A DNA stretch of 64,000 nt, from positions 682,001 through 746,000 of the forward strand of contig NZ_JBANDL010000002.1 of the NCBI RefSeq assembly GCF_037027445.1, read 5' to 3'. Made by a program: the position numbers and the translations under genes. Shown piece after piece: positions 44,261 to 52,634 of this stretch. This DNA comes from Lysobacter firmicutimachus. GTDB taxonomy: Bacteria > Pseudomonadota > Gammaproteobacteria > Xanthomonadales > Xanthomonadaceae. The first letter of the stretch is position 1; the number at the start of each line of letters is the position of its first letter. The notes under the pieces are model-generated. The model saw only the letters and a list, made by a program, of their open reading frames with translations. It was not told where the DNA came from and did not search any database.

Positions 44261-45634
44261 ATGAAACCCGACAACTCCCACGCCACCATGACCCCGCGCG
44301 AGATCGTGCAGGAGCTGGATCGTCATATCGTCGGCCAGCATTCGGCCAAGCGCGCGGTCGCGATCGCGCTGCGCAACCGTTGGCGCCGCATGCAGCTCGC
44401 CGACGACCTGCGCAACGAGGTCATGCCCAAGAACATCCTCATGATCGGTCCGACCGGCGTGGGCAAGACCGAGATCGCGCGGCGTCTGGCGACGTTGGCC
44501 AACGCGCCGTTCGTCAAGGTCGAAGCCACCCGTTTCACCGAAGTCGGTTACGTCGGCAAGGACGTCGAGCAGATCGTGCGCGACCTCGCCGATACGGCGG
44601 TGAAGCTGTATCGCGAGCAGGCCAAGGCGCGCATGCGCACCCAGGCCGAGGACCGCTCCGAGGACCGCATCCTCGACGCGCTGCTGCCCAAGCGCGTGCC
44701 GGGCGGCTTCGGCTTCGGTTCGGAAACTCCCGCGCAGGACACCAGCGCGCCGGACAGCGACACCCGCGCCAAACTGCGCAAGCAGCTGCGCGCCGGCGAG
44801 CTGGACCATCGCGAGATCGAGATCGAAACCGCGGTCAATGTCGGTGTCGACATCATGGCGCCGCCGGGCATGGAGGAAATGGGCCAGCAGCTGCGCCAGA
44901 TGTTCTCCCAGGTCGCCGGCGGCAAGACCCACAAGAAGCATTTGACGATCAAGGCCGCGCGTCCGCAGTTGATCGAAGAGGAAGCGGCCAAGCTGGTCAA
45001 CGAAGACGAGATCCGCCAGGCCGCGATCGAGGCCTGCGAGCAGCACGGCATCGTGTTCATCGACGAGATCGACAAGGTCGCCAAGCGCAGCGAAGCCGGC
45101 GCGGTCGGCGGCGACGTCAGCCGCGAAGGCGTGCAGCGCGACTTGCTGCCGCTGGTGGAAGGCTCCACCGTCAGCACCAAGTACGGTCCGGTCAAGACCG
45201 ATCACATCCTGTTCATCGCGTCCGGCGCGTTCCATCTGGCCAAGCCCAGCGACCTGATTCCGGAGTTGCAGGGCCGCTTTCCGATCCGGGTCGAACTGGG
45301 CGCGTTGAGCAAGGACGATTTCGTCCGCATCCTGACCGAGCCCAAGGCGGCGCTGACCACGCAATACGTGGAGCTGCTGAAGACCGAGGGCGTCGAGCTG
45401 AAGTTCAGCGCCGAGGCGGTGGACCGTCTCGCCGAGATCGCCGCGCAGGTCAACGAGCGCCAGGAAAACATCGGCGCGCGCCGTTTGCACACCGTGCTGG
45501 AGCGGCTGCTCGATACGTTGAGCTATGAGGCGCCGGACCGCGACGGCCAGGCGGTGACGATCGACCGCGCCTATGTCGACCTGCACCTGGGCGAGTTGGT
45601 GCAGGATCCGGATCTGAGCCGCTACATCCTGTAA
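44261..45634 (+). CDS. hslU: HslU (ClpY) ATPase subunit of the HslVU protease
   Basis: This 457-aa AAA+ unfoldase has Walker [15 protein letters not shown] near residue 65 and Walker [14 protein letters not shown] near residue 265. The I-domain lies in between ([20 protein letters not shown]), the pore motif is GYVGKDVE, and sensor/arginine-finger sequences are GRFPIRVEL and [17 protein letters not shown]. It ends in the conserved tail SRYIL, which activates HslV. It is co-transcribed with hslV despite the palindromic insert between them. The second ATG ([10 protein letters not shown]) could also serve as start. Confidence 0.97.
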   Translation: MKPDNSHATMTPREIVQELDRHIVGQHSAKRAVAIALRNRWRRMQLADDLRNEVMPKNILMIGPTGVGKTEIARRLATLANAPFVKVEATRFTEVGYVGKDVEQIVRDLADTAVKLYREQAKARMRTQAEDRSEDRILDALLPKRVPGGFGFGSETPAQDTSAPDSDTRAKLRKQLRAGELDHREIEIETAVNVGVDIMAPPGMEEMGQQLRQMFSQVAGGKTHKKHLTIKAARPQLIEEEAAKLVNEDEIRQAAIEACEQHGIVFIDEIDKVAKRSEAGAVGGDVSREGVQRDLLPLVEGSTVSTKYGPVKTDHILFIASGAFHLAKPSDLIPELQGRFPIRVELGALSKDDFVRILTEPKAALTTQYVELLKTEGVELKFSAEAVDRLAEIAAQVNERQENIGARRLHTVLERLLDTLSYEAPDRDGQAVTIDRAYVDLHLGELVQDPDLSRYIL

Positions 45635-45646
45635 GGCGGGCGGCGG

Positions 45647-45752
45647 CCCTCACCCCGACCCCTCTCCCGCCAGCGGGAGAGGGGGTTAGCGCGTGGTCTC
45701 ACCACCGCAACCGCTCCCTCTCCCGCTGGCGGGAGAGGGCTGGGGTGAGGCC
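45647..45752. repeat. Paired CCTCACCCC/GGGAGAGGG palindrome after hslU
   Basis: GGCCCTCACCCCGACCCCTC...CGGGAGAGGGGG (45647-45685) is mirrored by CCCTCTCCCGC...GGGAGAGGGCTGGGGTGAGG (about 45713-45751). Each arm is itself a hairpin (CTCTCCCGC/GCGGGAGAG). It belongs to the same family as the in-gene copy at 29785-29948. No T-run follows. Confidence 0.8.
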
Positions 45753-45811
45753 AAGCGAGAGGTCTTTCCGACCGTCCCCGCGACCCGAGCGCTCTGCTAC
45801 CGTGTCGCCCC

Positions 45812-47140
45812 ATGGACGAACCCGCTTCCGACCGCGCGCCACGGACCGACGCGACTGCGCCGAAAACCGTACTCGTTATCGGCGCCAACGGCTTTCTCGC
45901 CGGCTATCTGATCGCCGCCCTGCGCCGCCACGGCTGGCGGGTGCTGCGCGGCATCCGCGATACGCCCCGCGCGCTGCGCGAGGACGAACGTCGCGCCGAC
46001 CTGGCGCGCATGACCTCGCCGCAGGACTGGCGCGAGACCTTGCGCGGCGTCGATGCGGTGGTCAACGCCGCCGGCATCTTGCGCGAAACCGGCGCCCAGA
46101 CCTTCCAGGCCATCCACGTCGACGGCCCGCTCGCGGCGGCCCAGGCCTGCGTCGACCTGAGGGTGCCGCGCTTCGTCCAACTGTCCGCGCTCGGCGAGCC
46201 GGCCGACGGGGAATTTATCGCTTCCAAGCACCGTTTCGACGATGCGCTGCTGCGACTGCCCTTGACTGCGGTGGCGTTGCGTCCGTCGGTGGTCTATGCC
46301 GCGTCCGGCTCGTATGGCGGCACGTCGCTGTTGCGCGCGCTGGCCGCGTTTCCCGGCCGGCAACTGCTGCCCGGCGACGGGCGCTGGCCCTTGCAGCCGG
46401 TCGCGGCCGAGGACCTGGGCGAAATCGCCGCGCGCGCCGCCGGGGGAACCCAGCACGGCGTTTACGACGTCGGCGGGCCACAGCCCTTGAGCCTGCGCGA
46501 GTACCAGGCGACCTGGCGACGCTGGCTGCGCATCGAAGGCCACGGCGCAGTCGCTTTCCCCGAGTCGCTGGTGAGCCTGCAGGTCGCGATCGGCGAACGG
46601 CTGGGCCGTGGCCCGGTCGGCGAAACCATGTGGCGCATGCTCCGTCGCGGCAACGTCGCCCGGCCGGACGCGCACGCACGCTTGCAGGCCGACTTCGGCC
46701 ATGCGCCGGCGGCCCTGGCCGAAGCGCTGGCGACAACGCCGAGCCAGGTCCAGGATCGTTGGCAGGCGCAGCTGTATTTTCTCGCCCCGATGCTGCGCGT
46801 CGCCGTCGTCGCGTTGTGGCTGATCTCGGCCGCCGCCGGCTGGCTGACGCCGGCGGCGACGATCGAGGCCATGGTCGCCGACTCGCCCTTGCAGCATTGG
46901 CAGCCGGTGGCGCTGGCGCGGGTCGCCGCCGGCCTGGACGCGATCCTGGGGCTGGCGTTGTTGCTGGGCTGGCGGCCGCGACTGGTGTTGGGATTGATGG
47001 GGCTCAGCGTGCTCGCCTACACCGCGGCGTTCGGCGCGCTGTTGCCGGGGCAATGGCTGGATCCGCTGGGCGGCCTGGCCAAGAATCTGGTGCTGCTGCC
47101 GGCGCTGGCGGTGGCCTGGGTGTTGGCGGACCGGAGATAG
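45812..47140 (+). CDS. NAD(P)-dependent SDR (NmrA/epimerase-like) fused to a DoxX-like membrane domain
   Basis: In this 442-aa protein, residues 18-290 form an extended/atypical SDR. The Rossmann motif is VLVIGANGFLAGYLIAALRRHGW, followed by VVNAAGILRETG and VPRFVQLSALGEPADGEF. Residues 325-440 carry about four hydrophobic helices (MLRVAVVALWLISAAAGWL, ALARVAAGLDAILGLALLLGW, LVLGLMGLSVLAYTAAFGALL, LVLLPALAVAWVLADRR), as in DoxX-like proteins. The two-domain fusion recurs in proteobacteria; substrate unknown. It is followed after 3 bp by a DUF2269 gene, so the pair forms an operon. Confidence 0.88.
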   Translation: MDEPASDRAPRTDATAPKTVLVIGANGFLAGYLIAALRRHGWRVLRGIRDTPRALREDERRADLARMTSPQDWRETLRGVDAVVNAAGILRETGAQTFQAIHVDGPLAAAQACVDLRVPRFVQLSALGEPADGEFIASKHRFDDALLRLPLTAVALRPSVVYAASGSYGGTSLLRALAAFPGRQLLPGDGRWPLQPVAAEDLGEIAARAAGGTQHGVYDVGGPQPLSLREYQATWRRWLRIEGHGAVAFPESLVSLQVAIGERLGRGPVGETMWRMLRRGNVARPDAHARLQADFGHAPAALAEALATTPSQVQDRWQAQLYFLAPMLRVAVVALWLISAAAGWLTPAATIEAMVADSPLQHWQPVALARVAAGLDAILGLALLLGWRPRLVLGLMGLSVLAYTAAFGALLPGQWLDPLGGLAKNLVLLPALAVAWVLADRR

Positions 47141-47143
47141 ACG

Positions 47144-47617
47144 ATGGCGTACCTGTGGGTGAAGTGGATTCACATCCTGTCCTCGACGCTGTTGTTCGGC
47201 ACCGGCCTGGGCATCGCCTTCTTTTTCTGGATCGCGCACCGCCGCGGCGATCCCAAGGTCATCGCCGAGACCGCGCGCACCGTGGTCATCGCCGACGCCT
47301 GCTTCACCGCGCCGGCGGTGCTGGTGCAGTTCGGCACCGGCGTGTGGCTGGCGCTGCACCTGGGCATTCCGTGGTCGCTGTTCTGGCTCAAGACCGCGCT
47401 GATCCTGTTCTTCGTGGTCGGCGCCTGCTGGCTGCCGGTGCTGTGGCTGCAGGCCCGCGCGCGCCGGCTGGCGGCGCAGGCCGCGGCCGCGAACGCGCCG
47501 CTGCCGGCGAGCTATCGCCGCACGATGGTCTGGTGGTTCTGGCTGGGCTGGCCGGCGTTCCTGAGCGTGATCGCGATCTTCTGGCTGATGGTGGTCAAGC
47601 CAACCGCAGCGATGTAG
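47144..47617 (+). CDS. DUF2269 family integral membrane protein
   Basis: This 157-aa protein starts with MAYLWVKWIHILSSTLLFGTGLGIAFFFW, the DUF2269 signature with its conserved His in KWIHILSS. About four membrane helices follow, with HLGIPWSLFWLKTALILFF and VWWFWLGWPAFLSVIAIFWLMV. It begins 3 bp after the SDR-DoxX gene. The family is often found with such SDR-DoxX proteins, suggesting they act together at the membrane; the function is not known. Confidence 0.88.
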   Translation: MAYLWVKWIHILSSTLLFGTGLGIAFFFWIAHRRGDPKVIAETARTVVIADACFTAPAVLVQFGTGVWLALHLGIPWSLFWLKTALILFFVVGACWLPVLWLQARARRLAAQAAAANAPLPASYRRTMVWWFWLGWPAFLSVIAIFWLMVVKPTAAM

Positions 47618-47748
47618 CTCCGCCGGTCTAGCCGAAGTCAGGAACCTCAAGCGCTAAAGCGCAGAACATCGCACTCGCCGCGCCATCGGTCGTACCCGCG
47701 CAGCCCTCCCGCATCTGAGTCGGCGCCAAGCGCCTCACCCTCTACCGC

Positions 47749-48225
47749 TCACCCCCGAGCCCGCCGCTGCAAAATCACCCCTACCGCCGGAAACTCGTCG
47801 CTCCCCGCCAAGCGCCCGGGTCGCCGCTCGATCTCTACGAAGCCTTCCGAGCGGTACAGCGCGATCGCCGGCTCGTTGCCTTGCAAGGCCTGGGTCGAGA
47901 TCACCGGGCCGGAGCAGGCGATGGCGTGACGCAGCAGTGCGCGGCCCACGCCCTGGCGGTAGCTGTCGGGGTCCACGTACAGCCAGTTGAGCGACTTGGG
48001 CTGGAAAGCGACGAAGCCGCGCACCACGCCTTCGACTTCGGCCACGTCGAGGCGGCCGTCGAACAGGCCCTCGCTGTGCGCGGTGCGGGCCAGGCTGCGG
48101 AACGCCGCGACGTCGGCGCAGCGTTGCAGTTCGTCGAGCCGGGCGCGGTCGTGGATGTGGCACAGGCGCGGCCAGTCGCTGAGCTGGTAGGCGCGGATCG
48201 ACAACGGGACGGGAACGGCGACCAT
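47749..48225 (-). CDS. GNAT family N-acetyltransferase
   Basis: This is a 158-aa acetyltransferase. The acetyl-CoA loop is LNWLYVDPDSYRQGVGRALLRHAI (around residue 80), followed by NEPAIALYRSEGFVEIERRPG, the classic C-terminal GNAT pattern. The substrate cannot be inferred. CAGAAT 8 nt before the ATG is another possible leaderless -10. The 131 bp between it and the convergent DUF2269 gene hold no recognisable feature. Confidence 0.87.
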   Translation of the reverse strand: MVAVPVPLSIRAYQLSDWPRLCHIHDRARLDELQRCADVAAFRSLARTAHSEGLFDGRLDVAEVEGVVRGFVAFQPKSLNWLYVDPDSYRQGVGRALLRHAIACSGPVISTQALQGNEPAIALYRSEGFVEIERRPGRLAGSDEFPAVGVILQRRARG

Positions 48226-48311
48226 GTGTTGCGATTCTGCGCTTGCGCACCGGGCTTGCCCAGTGACGCAAGCGAGCGCGCGGACCGGCCAGCGTCCGCG
48301 CCCGGCGCGGT

Positions 48312-49541
48312 TCACATGTTCGCCGGTACGCGGCGGATCAGGCATACGGCTTCGCGCGCGCCGCCGGGGCGGGGACGGTAGATGCCGACGTAATCGCGCG
48401 ATGGCGTGCCTGCGCTCGCCAGCGCGACATAGGTCGTCCCGTCGTAGCGGAACGGCAGTGCGGTGGTGTAGCGGGTGCGGAAGAACTCGTCGCCACCGGC
48501 GATGCCGGGCAGCGGCGCCGGCACCGATTGCGTCGGGGGACGGCGATCGCTCCACTCCGGATGGCGCAGATCGTCGCACTGCGACAAGGCCGGGCGCGCG
48601 GCGTCCCACTGGCAGGGAACCGCGTGGATCGCATCCGTGCCGTCGGCGGCAACGAAGCTCTCGGCCGAGGCGCCGGACAGCACCAGCATCGGCGCGTAGT
48701 ACCAGCCGCCCTGGCCGTCGCTGGCGCTGGAATAGACGCGGTCGATGCGACCGTCGTTGTCGAAATCGAATTCGTCCACGCGGGCGCCGCCGTAGGCGAA
48801 GCCCAGCCCGCCGGGCAGAACGGCGTTGGCCTGGCGGTCGCCGGCGTTAAGCCGCTGGATCGGGCCGGGCGACGGTCGCCGGACGAAGGCGTCGAACGCC
48901 GACCACGAGGCCGCCAGTTCGCGCTCGACTTCGGCGCAGACCGGGCCGCGGTCGAGCAGCCGTTCCAGGCGGCCCGGCGCCGGGCCGGGTGCGTCCGGCG
49001 GATACTCGATCGTATCGACCGGCAGCGAGCTCAGCGTCTGGTCGGGGCCGGACCAGCCCGCGCAACCGTCCGGCTTGCTGCAGTCGTAGACGATCTCGCC
49101 TTCGAGCCGATAGCTCCACGGCGCCGATGCGGTCTCGCAGCGTTCGCGCACGCTGTGCCCGCCGATCAGCTTGCGCCCGTCTACCCACATCGAAAAACGC
49201 GTGGCGGCGTCGGCGTTGCACGATCCGAGCAGCGGTCCGGATTCCTGCTGCAGGCGCACGCGCAGCGTGCGTCCGCTGGCGAAGCGGCATTCGCCGGTCT
49301 GGCCCGCAGCCAGGGCCAGGCTGCGCGGCCGGTCGAGGTCGCCGGCGGCGAAGCGTTCCACCTGCGCTTGCGCGCAGCCGCCGCGGGCGGGCAGTTCGGT
49401 GCGGACCAGAGTGGCCTTGGCGCCGTCGTCGGCCTGAAGGCAGATCAGCGCGACTTCGGCGGTGCGGCCGCAGGCCGGGGCCTGCGCGGCGGCCGGCGCG
49501 GCGGCCAGCGCCAGCAGGGGCCATAGAGCGGTGGGATGCAT
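48312..49541 (-). CDS. Secreted protein with an EF-hand/FG-GAP-like calcium loop, unknown function
   Basis: The 409-aa product has a signal peptide (MHPTALWPLLALAAAPAAAQA) and many cysteines in its first half (ACGRTAEVALICL, GGCAQ, GECRF, GSCNAD, RERCE, DCSKPDGCAGW). A loop near residue 257, VDEFDFDNDGRIDRVYSS, has the DxDxDG calcium-binding form. The C-terminal half has strands such as GGWYYAPMLVLSG and LPFRYDGTTYVALAS. No family is recognised. It is one of three minus-strand genes here, 33 bp after the deaminase stop. Confidence 0.72.
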   Translation of the reverse strand: MHPTALWPLLALAAAPAAAQAPACGRTAEVALICLQADDGAKATLVRTELPARGGCAQAQVERFAAGDLDRPRSLALAAGQTGECRFASGRTLRVRLQQESGPLLGSCNADAATRFSMWVDGRKLIGGHSVRERCETASAPWSYRLEGEIVYDCSKPDGCAGWSGPDQTLSSLPVDTIEYPPDAPGPAPGRLERLLDRGPVCAEVERELAASWSAFDAFVRRPSPGPIQRLNAGDRQANAVLPGGLGFAYGGARVDEFDFDNDGRIDRVYSSASDGQGGWYYAPMLVLSGASAESFVAADGTDAIHAVPCQWDAARPALSQCDDLRHPEWSDRRPPTQSVPAPLPGIAGGDEFFRTRYTTALPFRYDGTTYVALASAGTPSRDYVGIYRPRPGGAREAVCLIRRVPANM

Positions 49542-49574
49542 GGAAACTCCTTTTCCGTTGCGGACGGCGAGGGC

Positions 49575-50030
49575 TCAGTCCTCGCCGATGTCCTCGTTCC
49601 AGACCTCGGGGTTCGCGGCGATGTAGCCGCCGAGCAGATCGATGCATTCCGGGTCGGCCAGATCGATCACGTTGACGCCGGCTTCGCGCAGCCAGTCGAC
49701 GCCGCCCTGGAAGTTGACCGATTCGCCGACCACCACGGTGCCGATGTTGAACTGCCGCACCAGGCCGCTGCAGTACCAGCACGGCGCCAGGGTGGTAACC
49801 ATGATGGTGTCGCGGTAGCGGCGTTGGCGGCCGGCCTTGCGGAAGGCGTCGGTCTCGCCGTGCACCGAGGGGTCGCCTTCCTGGATGCGGCGGTTGTGGC
49901 CGCAGCCGAGCAGGCGGCCGTCGTTGTGGTACAGCGCCGCGCCGATCGGAATGCCGCCCTCGGCCAGGCCTTGGCGGGCTTCGGCGACGGCGGTGGCGAG
50001 CAGAGCGCGGTAGTCGGGGGTGGCGATCAT
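49575..50030 (-). CDS. Nucleoside/cytosine deaminase resembling yeast Fcy1
   Basis: The 151-aa zinc deaminase has HGETDAF (His and catalytic Glu) and PCWYC (two Cys ligands). Beyond the motifs, GGIPIGAALYHNDGRLLGCGHN, VVVGESVNFQGG and the C-terminal PEVWNEDIGED closely recall yeast cytosine deaminase Fcy1 rather than TadA or bacterial CodA. The likely reaction is hydrolytic deamination of cytosine or a related base. AGGAG lies 5 nt before the ATG. The assignment to this subfamily is from remembered sequence. Confidence 0.85.
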   Translation of the reverse strand: MIATPDYRALLATAVAEARQGLAEGGIPIGAALYHNDGRLLGCGHNRRIQEGDPSVHGETDAFRKAGRQRRYRDTIMVTTLAPCWYCSGLVRQFNIGTVVVGESVNFQGGVDWLREAGVNVIDLADPECIDLLGGYIAANPEVWNEDIGED

Positions 50031-50170
50031 GCGGAACTCCTGTGCGTATCGCTGCGCAGTCTGGCGCGCCGCCGCGCCCGGGTCGAGGGCCGGCGAACCC
50101 TTTTGCGCCATAGCGGCCTCTTTACCGGGGTGCGCGCCATTTGCGCGGCGCGGAGCGGAGCGAAACGACG

Positions 50171-51046
50171 ATGCAGTGTGCGATTCAACGCGCGCCGGCG
50201 GCGCGCGTGTGGGGACTGTCGGCCCGGGCCCTGGGCCTGACGATGCTGTGGTTCGGCGCGATGGGCGCTTTCGATTTCGACGTCCGTGCGCTGGCCGGCC
50301 GCTTGAGCGGCGCGGGCCTGCCGGCGTTGGCCGACGATGCCGCGTGGCTGAGCCCGGCGCTGGGCGCGCTGCAGGCGATGATCGGCGCGGTCTTGCTGAT
50401 CGCACGGCCGGGCCGTTGGCGTCGCGACGCAGCGCTTGCGGCGAGCGCGTTCTGGGCCGCCGGCCTGCTCGGGCTGGCGAGCCCGGCGGCCTGGATCCAC
50501 GAGCCGCCGTACGCCGGCTTCCCGGTGATCGGTTCGGGCCAGACCTTGCTCAAGCACGTGGGGCTCGCCGGCCTCGCCCTGGGCGTGTTCGCGCACGAGC
50601 GCGGCTGCGCGCACGGCCGCAGCCGCGCGCTGTGGCTGCTGTGGGCCGGGCAGTTGCTGGTGCTGGTCTGGATCGGGCTGATGAAGTTCACCCAGGTCGA
50701 GGCCGAAGGCGTGGCCGGGCTGATGCGCAGCAGCCCCTTGTTCGCCTGGCTGTACGGGCCGTTGAGCGTGCAGGGCGCGTCGAACCTGATCGGCGCGATC
50801 GAGCTGCTGATCGCGGCGGCCATCGCCGCATGGCCGTGGTGGCCGCGGGTGGCGGACTGGGGCCTGCGGGCCGCGATCGCGACGTATCTGCTGACCCTGA
50901 GCTTCCTGTTCACCTTGCCGGGCTGGCAGCCCGGCTACGGTTTTCCCTTCGTCGGCGGCACCGGCCAGTTCCTGCTCAAGGATCTGCTGCTGTTGCTGGG
51001 CGCCGCGGCGTTGCTGCGCGCTGCGGCCGATCGGCGTCGCGCCTAG
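50171..51046 (+). CDS. DUF417 (YkgB/RclC-like) inner-membrane protein
   Basis: This 291-aa protein has several membrane helices, e.g. LGLTMLWFGAMGAFDF, ALGALQAMIGAVLLIA, LGLAGLALGVFAHE and LWLLWAGQLLVLVWIGLMKFT. The DUF417 hallmarks are EAEGVAGLMRSSPLFAWLYG and the final GFPFVGGTGQFLLKDLLLLLG. In E. coli, RclC of the reactive-chlorine response is a member. ATG 50171 lies 7 nt after GGAGCG. Its stop overlaps the convergent elaA stop by 4 nt. Confidence 0.9.
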   Translation: MQCAIQRAPAARVWGLSARALGLTMLWFGAMGAFDFDVRALAGRLSGAGLPALADDAAWLSPALGALQAMIGAVLLIARPGRWRRDAALAASAFWAAGLLGLASPAAWIHEPPYAGFPVIGSGQTLLKHVGLAGLALGVFAHERGCAHGRSRALWLLWAGQLLVLVWIGLMKFTQVEAEGVAGLMRSSPLFAWLYGPLSVQGASNLIGAIELLIAAAIAAWPWWPRVADWGLRAAIATYLLTLSFLFTLPGWQPGYGFPFVGGTGQFLLKDLLLLLGAAALLRAAADRRRA

Positions 51047-51519
51047 GCCGCACCGCGGCCGCGGCGCAGCAGGTCGATGTGCGCGATGCCGTCCTCGACA
51101 TAAGGCTCCGACGCAGGCTCGAAGCCATAGCGGCCGTAGTAGGCCTGCAAATGCGCCTGTGCGCCGATCTGGATGTCGGCGCCGGGCCAGCGGCGTTCGA
51201 TTTCGATCAGCGCCGCTTCCAGCATCGGCCCGCCCAGGCCCAGGCCGCGGAAGTCCGCCGCGGTCAGCACCCGGCCGAAGCTGACCTGGGGATAGCTGAG
51301 TCCGGCCGGAAGGATCCGCAGGTACGCGGCCAGGCGGCCGTCGGCCGCGCGCCCCATCAGGTGCAAGGCTTCGGGATGGCGGTCCTTGCCGTCGGGGTCG
51401 AGGTAGACGCAGTTCTGCTCGATCACGAACACCTGCGCGCGCAGGTTCAGCAACTCGTAGAGTTCGTCCAGGCTCAGGTCGGCATAGCGCTTGGCTTGCC
51501 AGGTCACGGTGGCGATCAT
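51043..51519 (-). CDS. elaA: ElaA-type GNAT acetyltransferase
   Basis: The 158-aa protein has the ElaA pattern: WQAKRYADLSLDELYELLNLRAQVFVIEQNCVYLDPDGKD near the start, then HLMGRAADGRLAAYLRILPAG and SFGRVLTAADFRGLGLGGPMLEAAL for acetyl-CoA binding. It ends IQIGAQAHLQAYYGRYGFEPASEPYVEDGIAHIDL. The function of ElaA is not established. A -10-like CATGAT (51526-51531) sits 6 nt before the ATG, again fitting a leaderless mRNA. Confidence 0.92.
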   Translation of the reverse strand: MIATVTWQAKRYADLSLDELYELLNLRAQVFVIEQNCVYLDPDGKDRHPEALHLMGRAADGRLAAYLRILPAGLSYPQVSFGRVLTAADFRGLGLGGPMLEAALIEIERRWPGADIQIGAQAHLQAYYGRYGFEPASEPYVEDGIAHIDLLRRGRGAA

Positions 51520-51525
51520 GACCGC

Positions 51526-51531
51526 ATCATG
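51526..51531 (-). promoter_or_regulatory. -10-like CATGAT 6 nt before elaA
   Basis: On the minus strand CATGAT ends 6 nt before ATG 51519, with no Shine-Dalgarno between. The -35 is not recognisable. Confidence 0.35.
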
Positions 51532-51696
51532 CCAAAGCCGGGGCGCACCGGAGCGGAGCGGGGCGGTTCGTTCGGGAATGGGACGGTTTCGCCCCGTGGG
51601 CCACGGCGCCGATGGCGCCCGCGGCTGCGACGATGCGCGCCAGGGCGCCGGCCCGGACCCGCCCGCCGCCGCCAGGCCCCGGCGCGGCCAGCGTGC

Positions 51697-51702
51697 GATA
51701 AT
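51697..51702 (+). promoter_or_regulatory. -10-like GATAAT 7 nt before ubiE
   Basis: GATAAT ends 7 nt before ATG 51710, almost the same arrangement as at hemC. There is no Shine-Dalgarno, and the -35 is poor. Confidence 0.45.
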
Positions 51703-51709
51703 CGCCGCC

Positions 51710-52471
51710 ATGAACGAATCCAAGCCCCAGCCCGACACCACCCACTTCGGCTTCCGCGACGTGCCGCGCGAGCAGAAGCGCAAGCTGGTGGGGGAAGTGT
51801 TCTCCTCGGTCGCCGGCAGCTACGACCTGATGAACGACCTGATGAGCCTCGGCATCCATCGGGTCTGGAAGCGCTATTTCACAGCCACCGCGCAGGTGCG
51901 CCGCGGCGACCGCGTGCTCGATCTGGCCGGCGGCACCGGCGACATCGCCGCCCTGCTGCGCGACCGGGTCGGCGACCGCGGCATGATCGTGCTCGGCGAC
52001 ATCAACCAGGACATGCTGCGGGTCGGCCGCGACCGCATGACCGACCGCGGCCGCGTGTCCGGTTTCGAGTACGTGCAATGCAACGCCGAATCGCTGCCGT
52101 TCCCGGACGCCAGCTTCGACCTGGTCACCATCGCCTTCGGCCTGCGCAATGTCACCGACAAGGACGCGGCGCTGCGCGAGATGCTGCGCGTGCTCAAGGT
52201 CGGCGGCCAGGCGCGGGTGCTGGAGTTTTCGGAAGTGACCGCGCAGTGGTTCAAGCCGATCTACGACTTCCACTCCTTCAACGTGCTGCCGCGCCTGGGC
52301 AAGCTGTTCGCCAACGACAGCGAGAGCTACCGCTATCTGGCCGAGAGCATCCGCAAGCACCCGCCGCAGGGCGAGCTGAAGCGGATGATGAGCGAGGCCG
52401 GTTTCGCCCGGGTCGACTACAAGAACCTGTCGGCCGGGATCTGCGCGATCCACACCGGCTACAAGGCCTGA
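51710..52471 (+). CDS. ubiE: UbiE: ubiquinone/menaquinone C-methyltransferase
   Basis: This 253-aa SAM methyltransferase catalyses the C-methylation step of ubiquinone synthesis. Motifs are THFGFRDVPREQKRKLVGEVFSSVAGSYDLMNDLMSLGIHRVWKR at the start, SAM motif VLDLAGGTGDIA and NAESLPFPDASFDLVTIAFGLRNVTD. The end, ISAGICAIHTGYK-like (LSAGICAIHTGYKA), is the family signature. It appears monocistronic and is closed by a strong hairpin. Confidence 0.96.
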   Translation: MNESKPQPDTTHFGFRDVPREQKRKLVGEVFSSVAGSYDLMNDLMSLGIHRVWKRYFTATAQVRRGDRVLDLAGGTGDIAALLRDRVGDRGMIVLGDINQDMLRVGRDRMTDRGRVSGFEYVQCNAESLPFPDASFDLVTIAFGLRNVTDKDAALREMLRVLKVGGQARVLEFSEVTAQWFKPIYDFHSFNVLPRLGKLFANDSESYRYLAESIRKHPPQGELKRMMSEAGFARVDYKNLSAGICAIHTGYKA

Positions 52472-52505
52472 GGCCCGCCGGCGCGGTCTGCGCCGTACGC
52501 CGGAA

Positions 52506-52541
52506 CGAAGAACGCCGGGACGCTCGTCCCGGCGTTCTTCG
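52506..52541. terminator. Bidirectional terminator-like 16-bp hairpin
   Basis: CGAAGAACGCCGGGAC (52506-52521) and its exact complement (52526-52541) form a 16-bp stem with a GCTC loop. It lies between convergent ubiE and the SDR gene. There is no long T-run, but the AAGAA/TTCTT base of the stem gives a short U/A-rich end in both directions. Confidence 0.75.
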
Positions 52542-52634
52542 TTGTACGGCCGCAGGTGCGTTGCCAGGACGCGGGCATGGCACAGGTCGCTCCCTGCGCC
52601 CGTTGAGTGTTCGCCGCGACGCAGGCTCCGAGCC

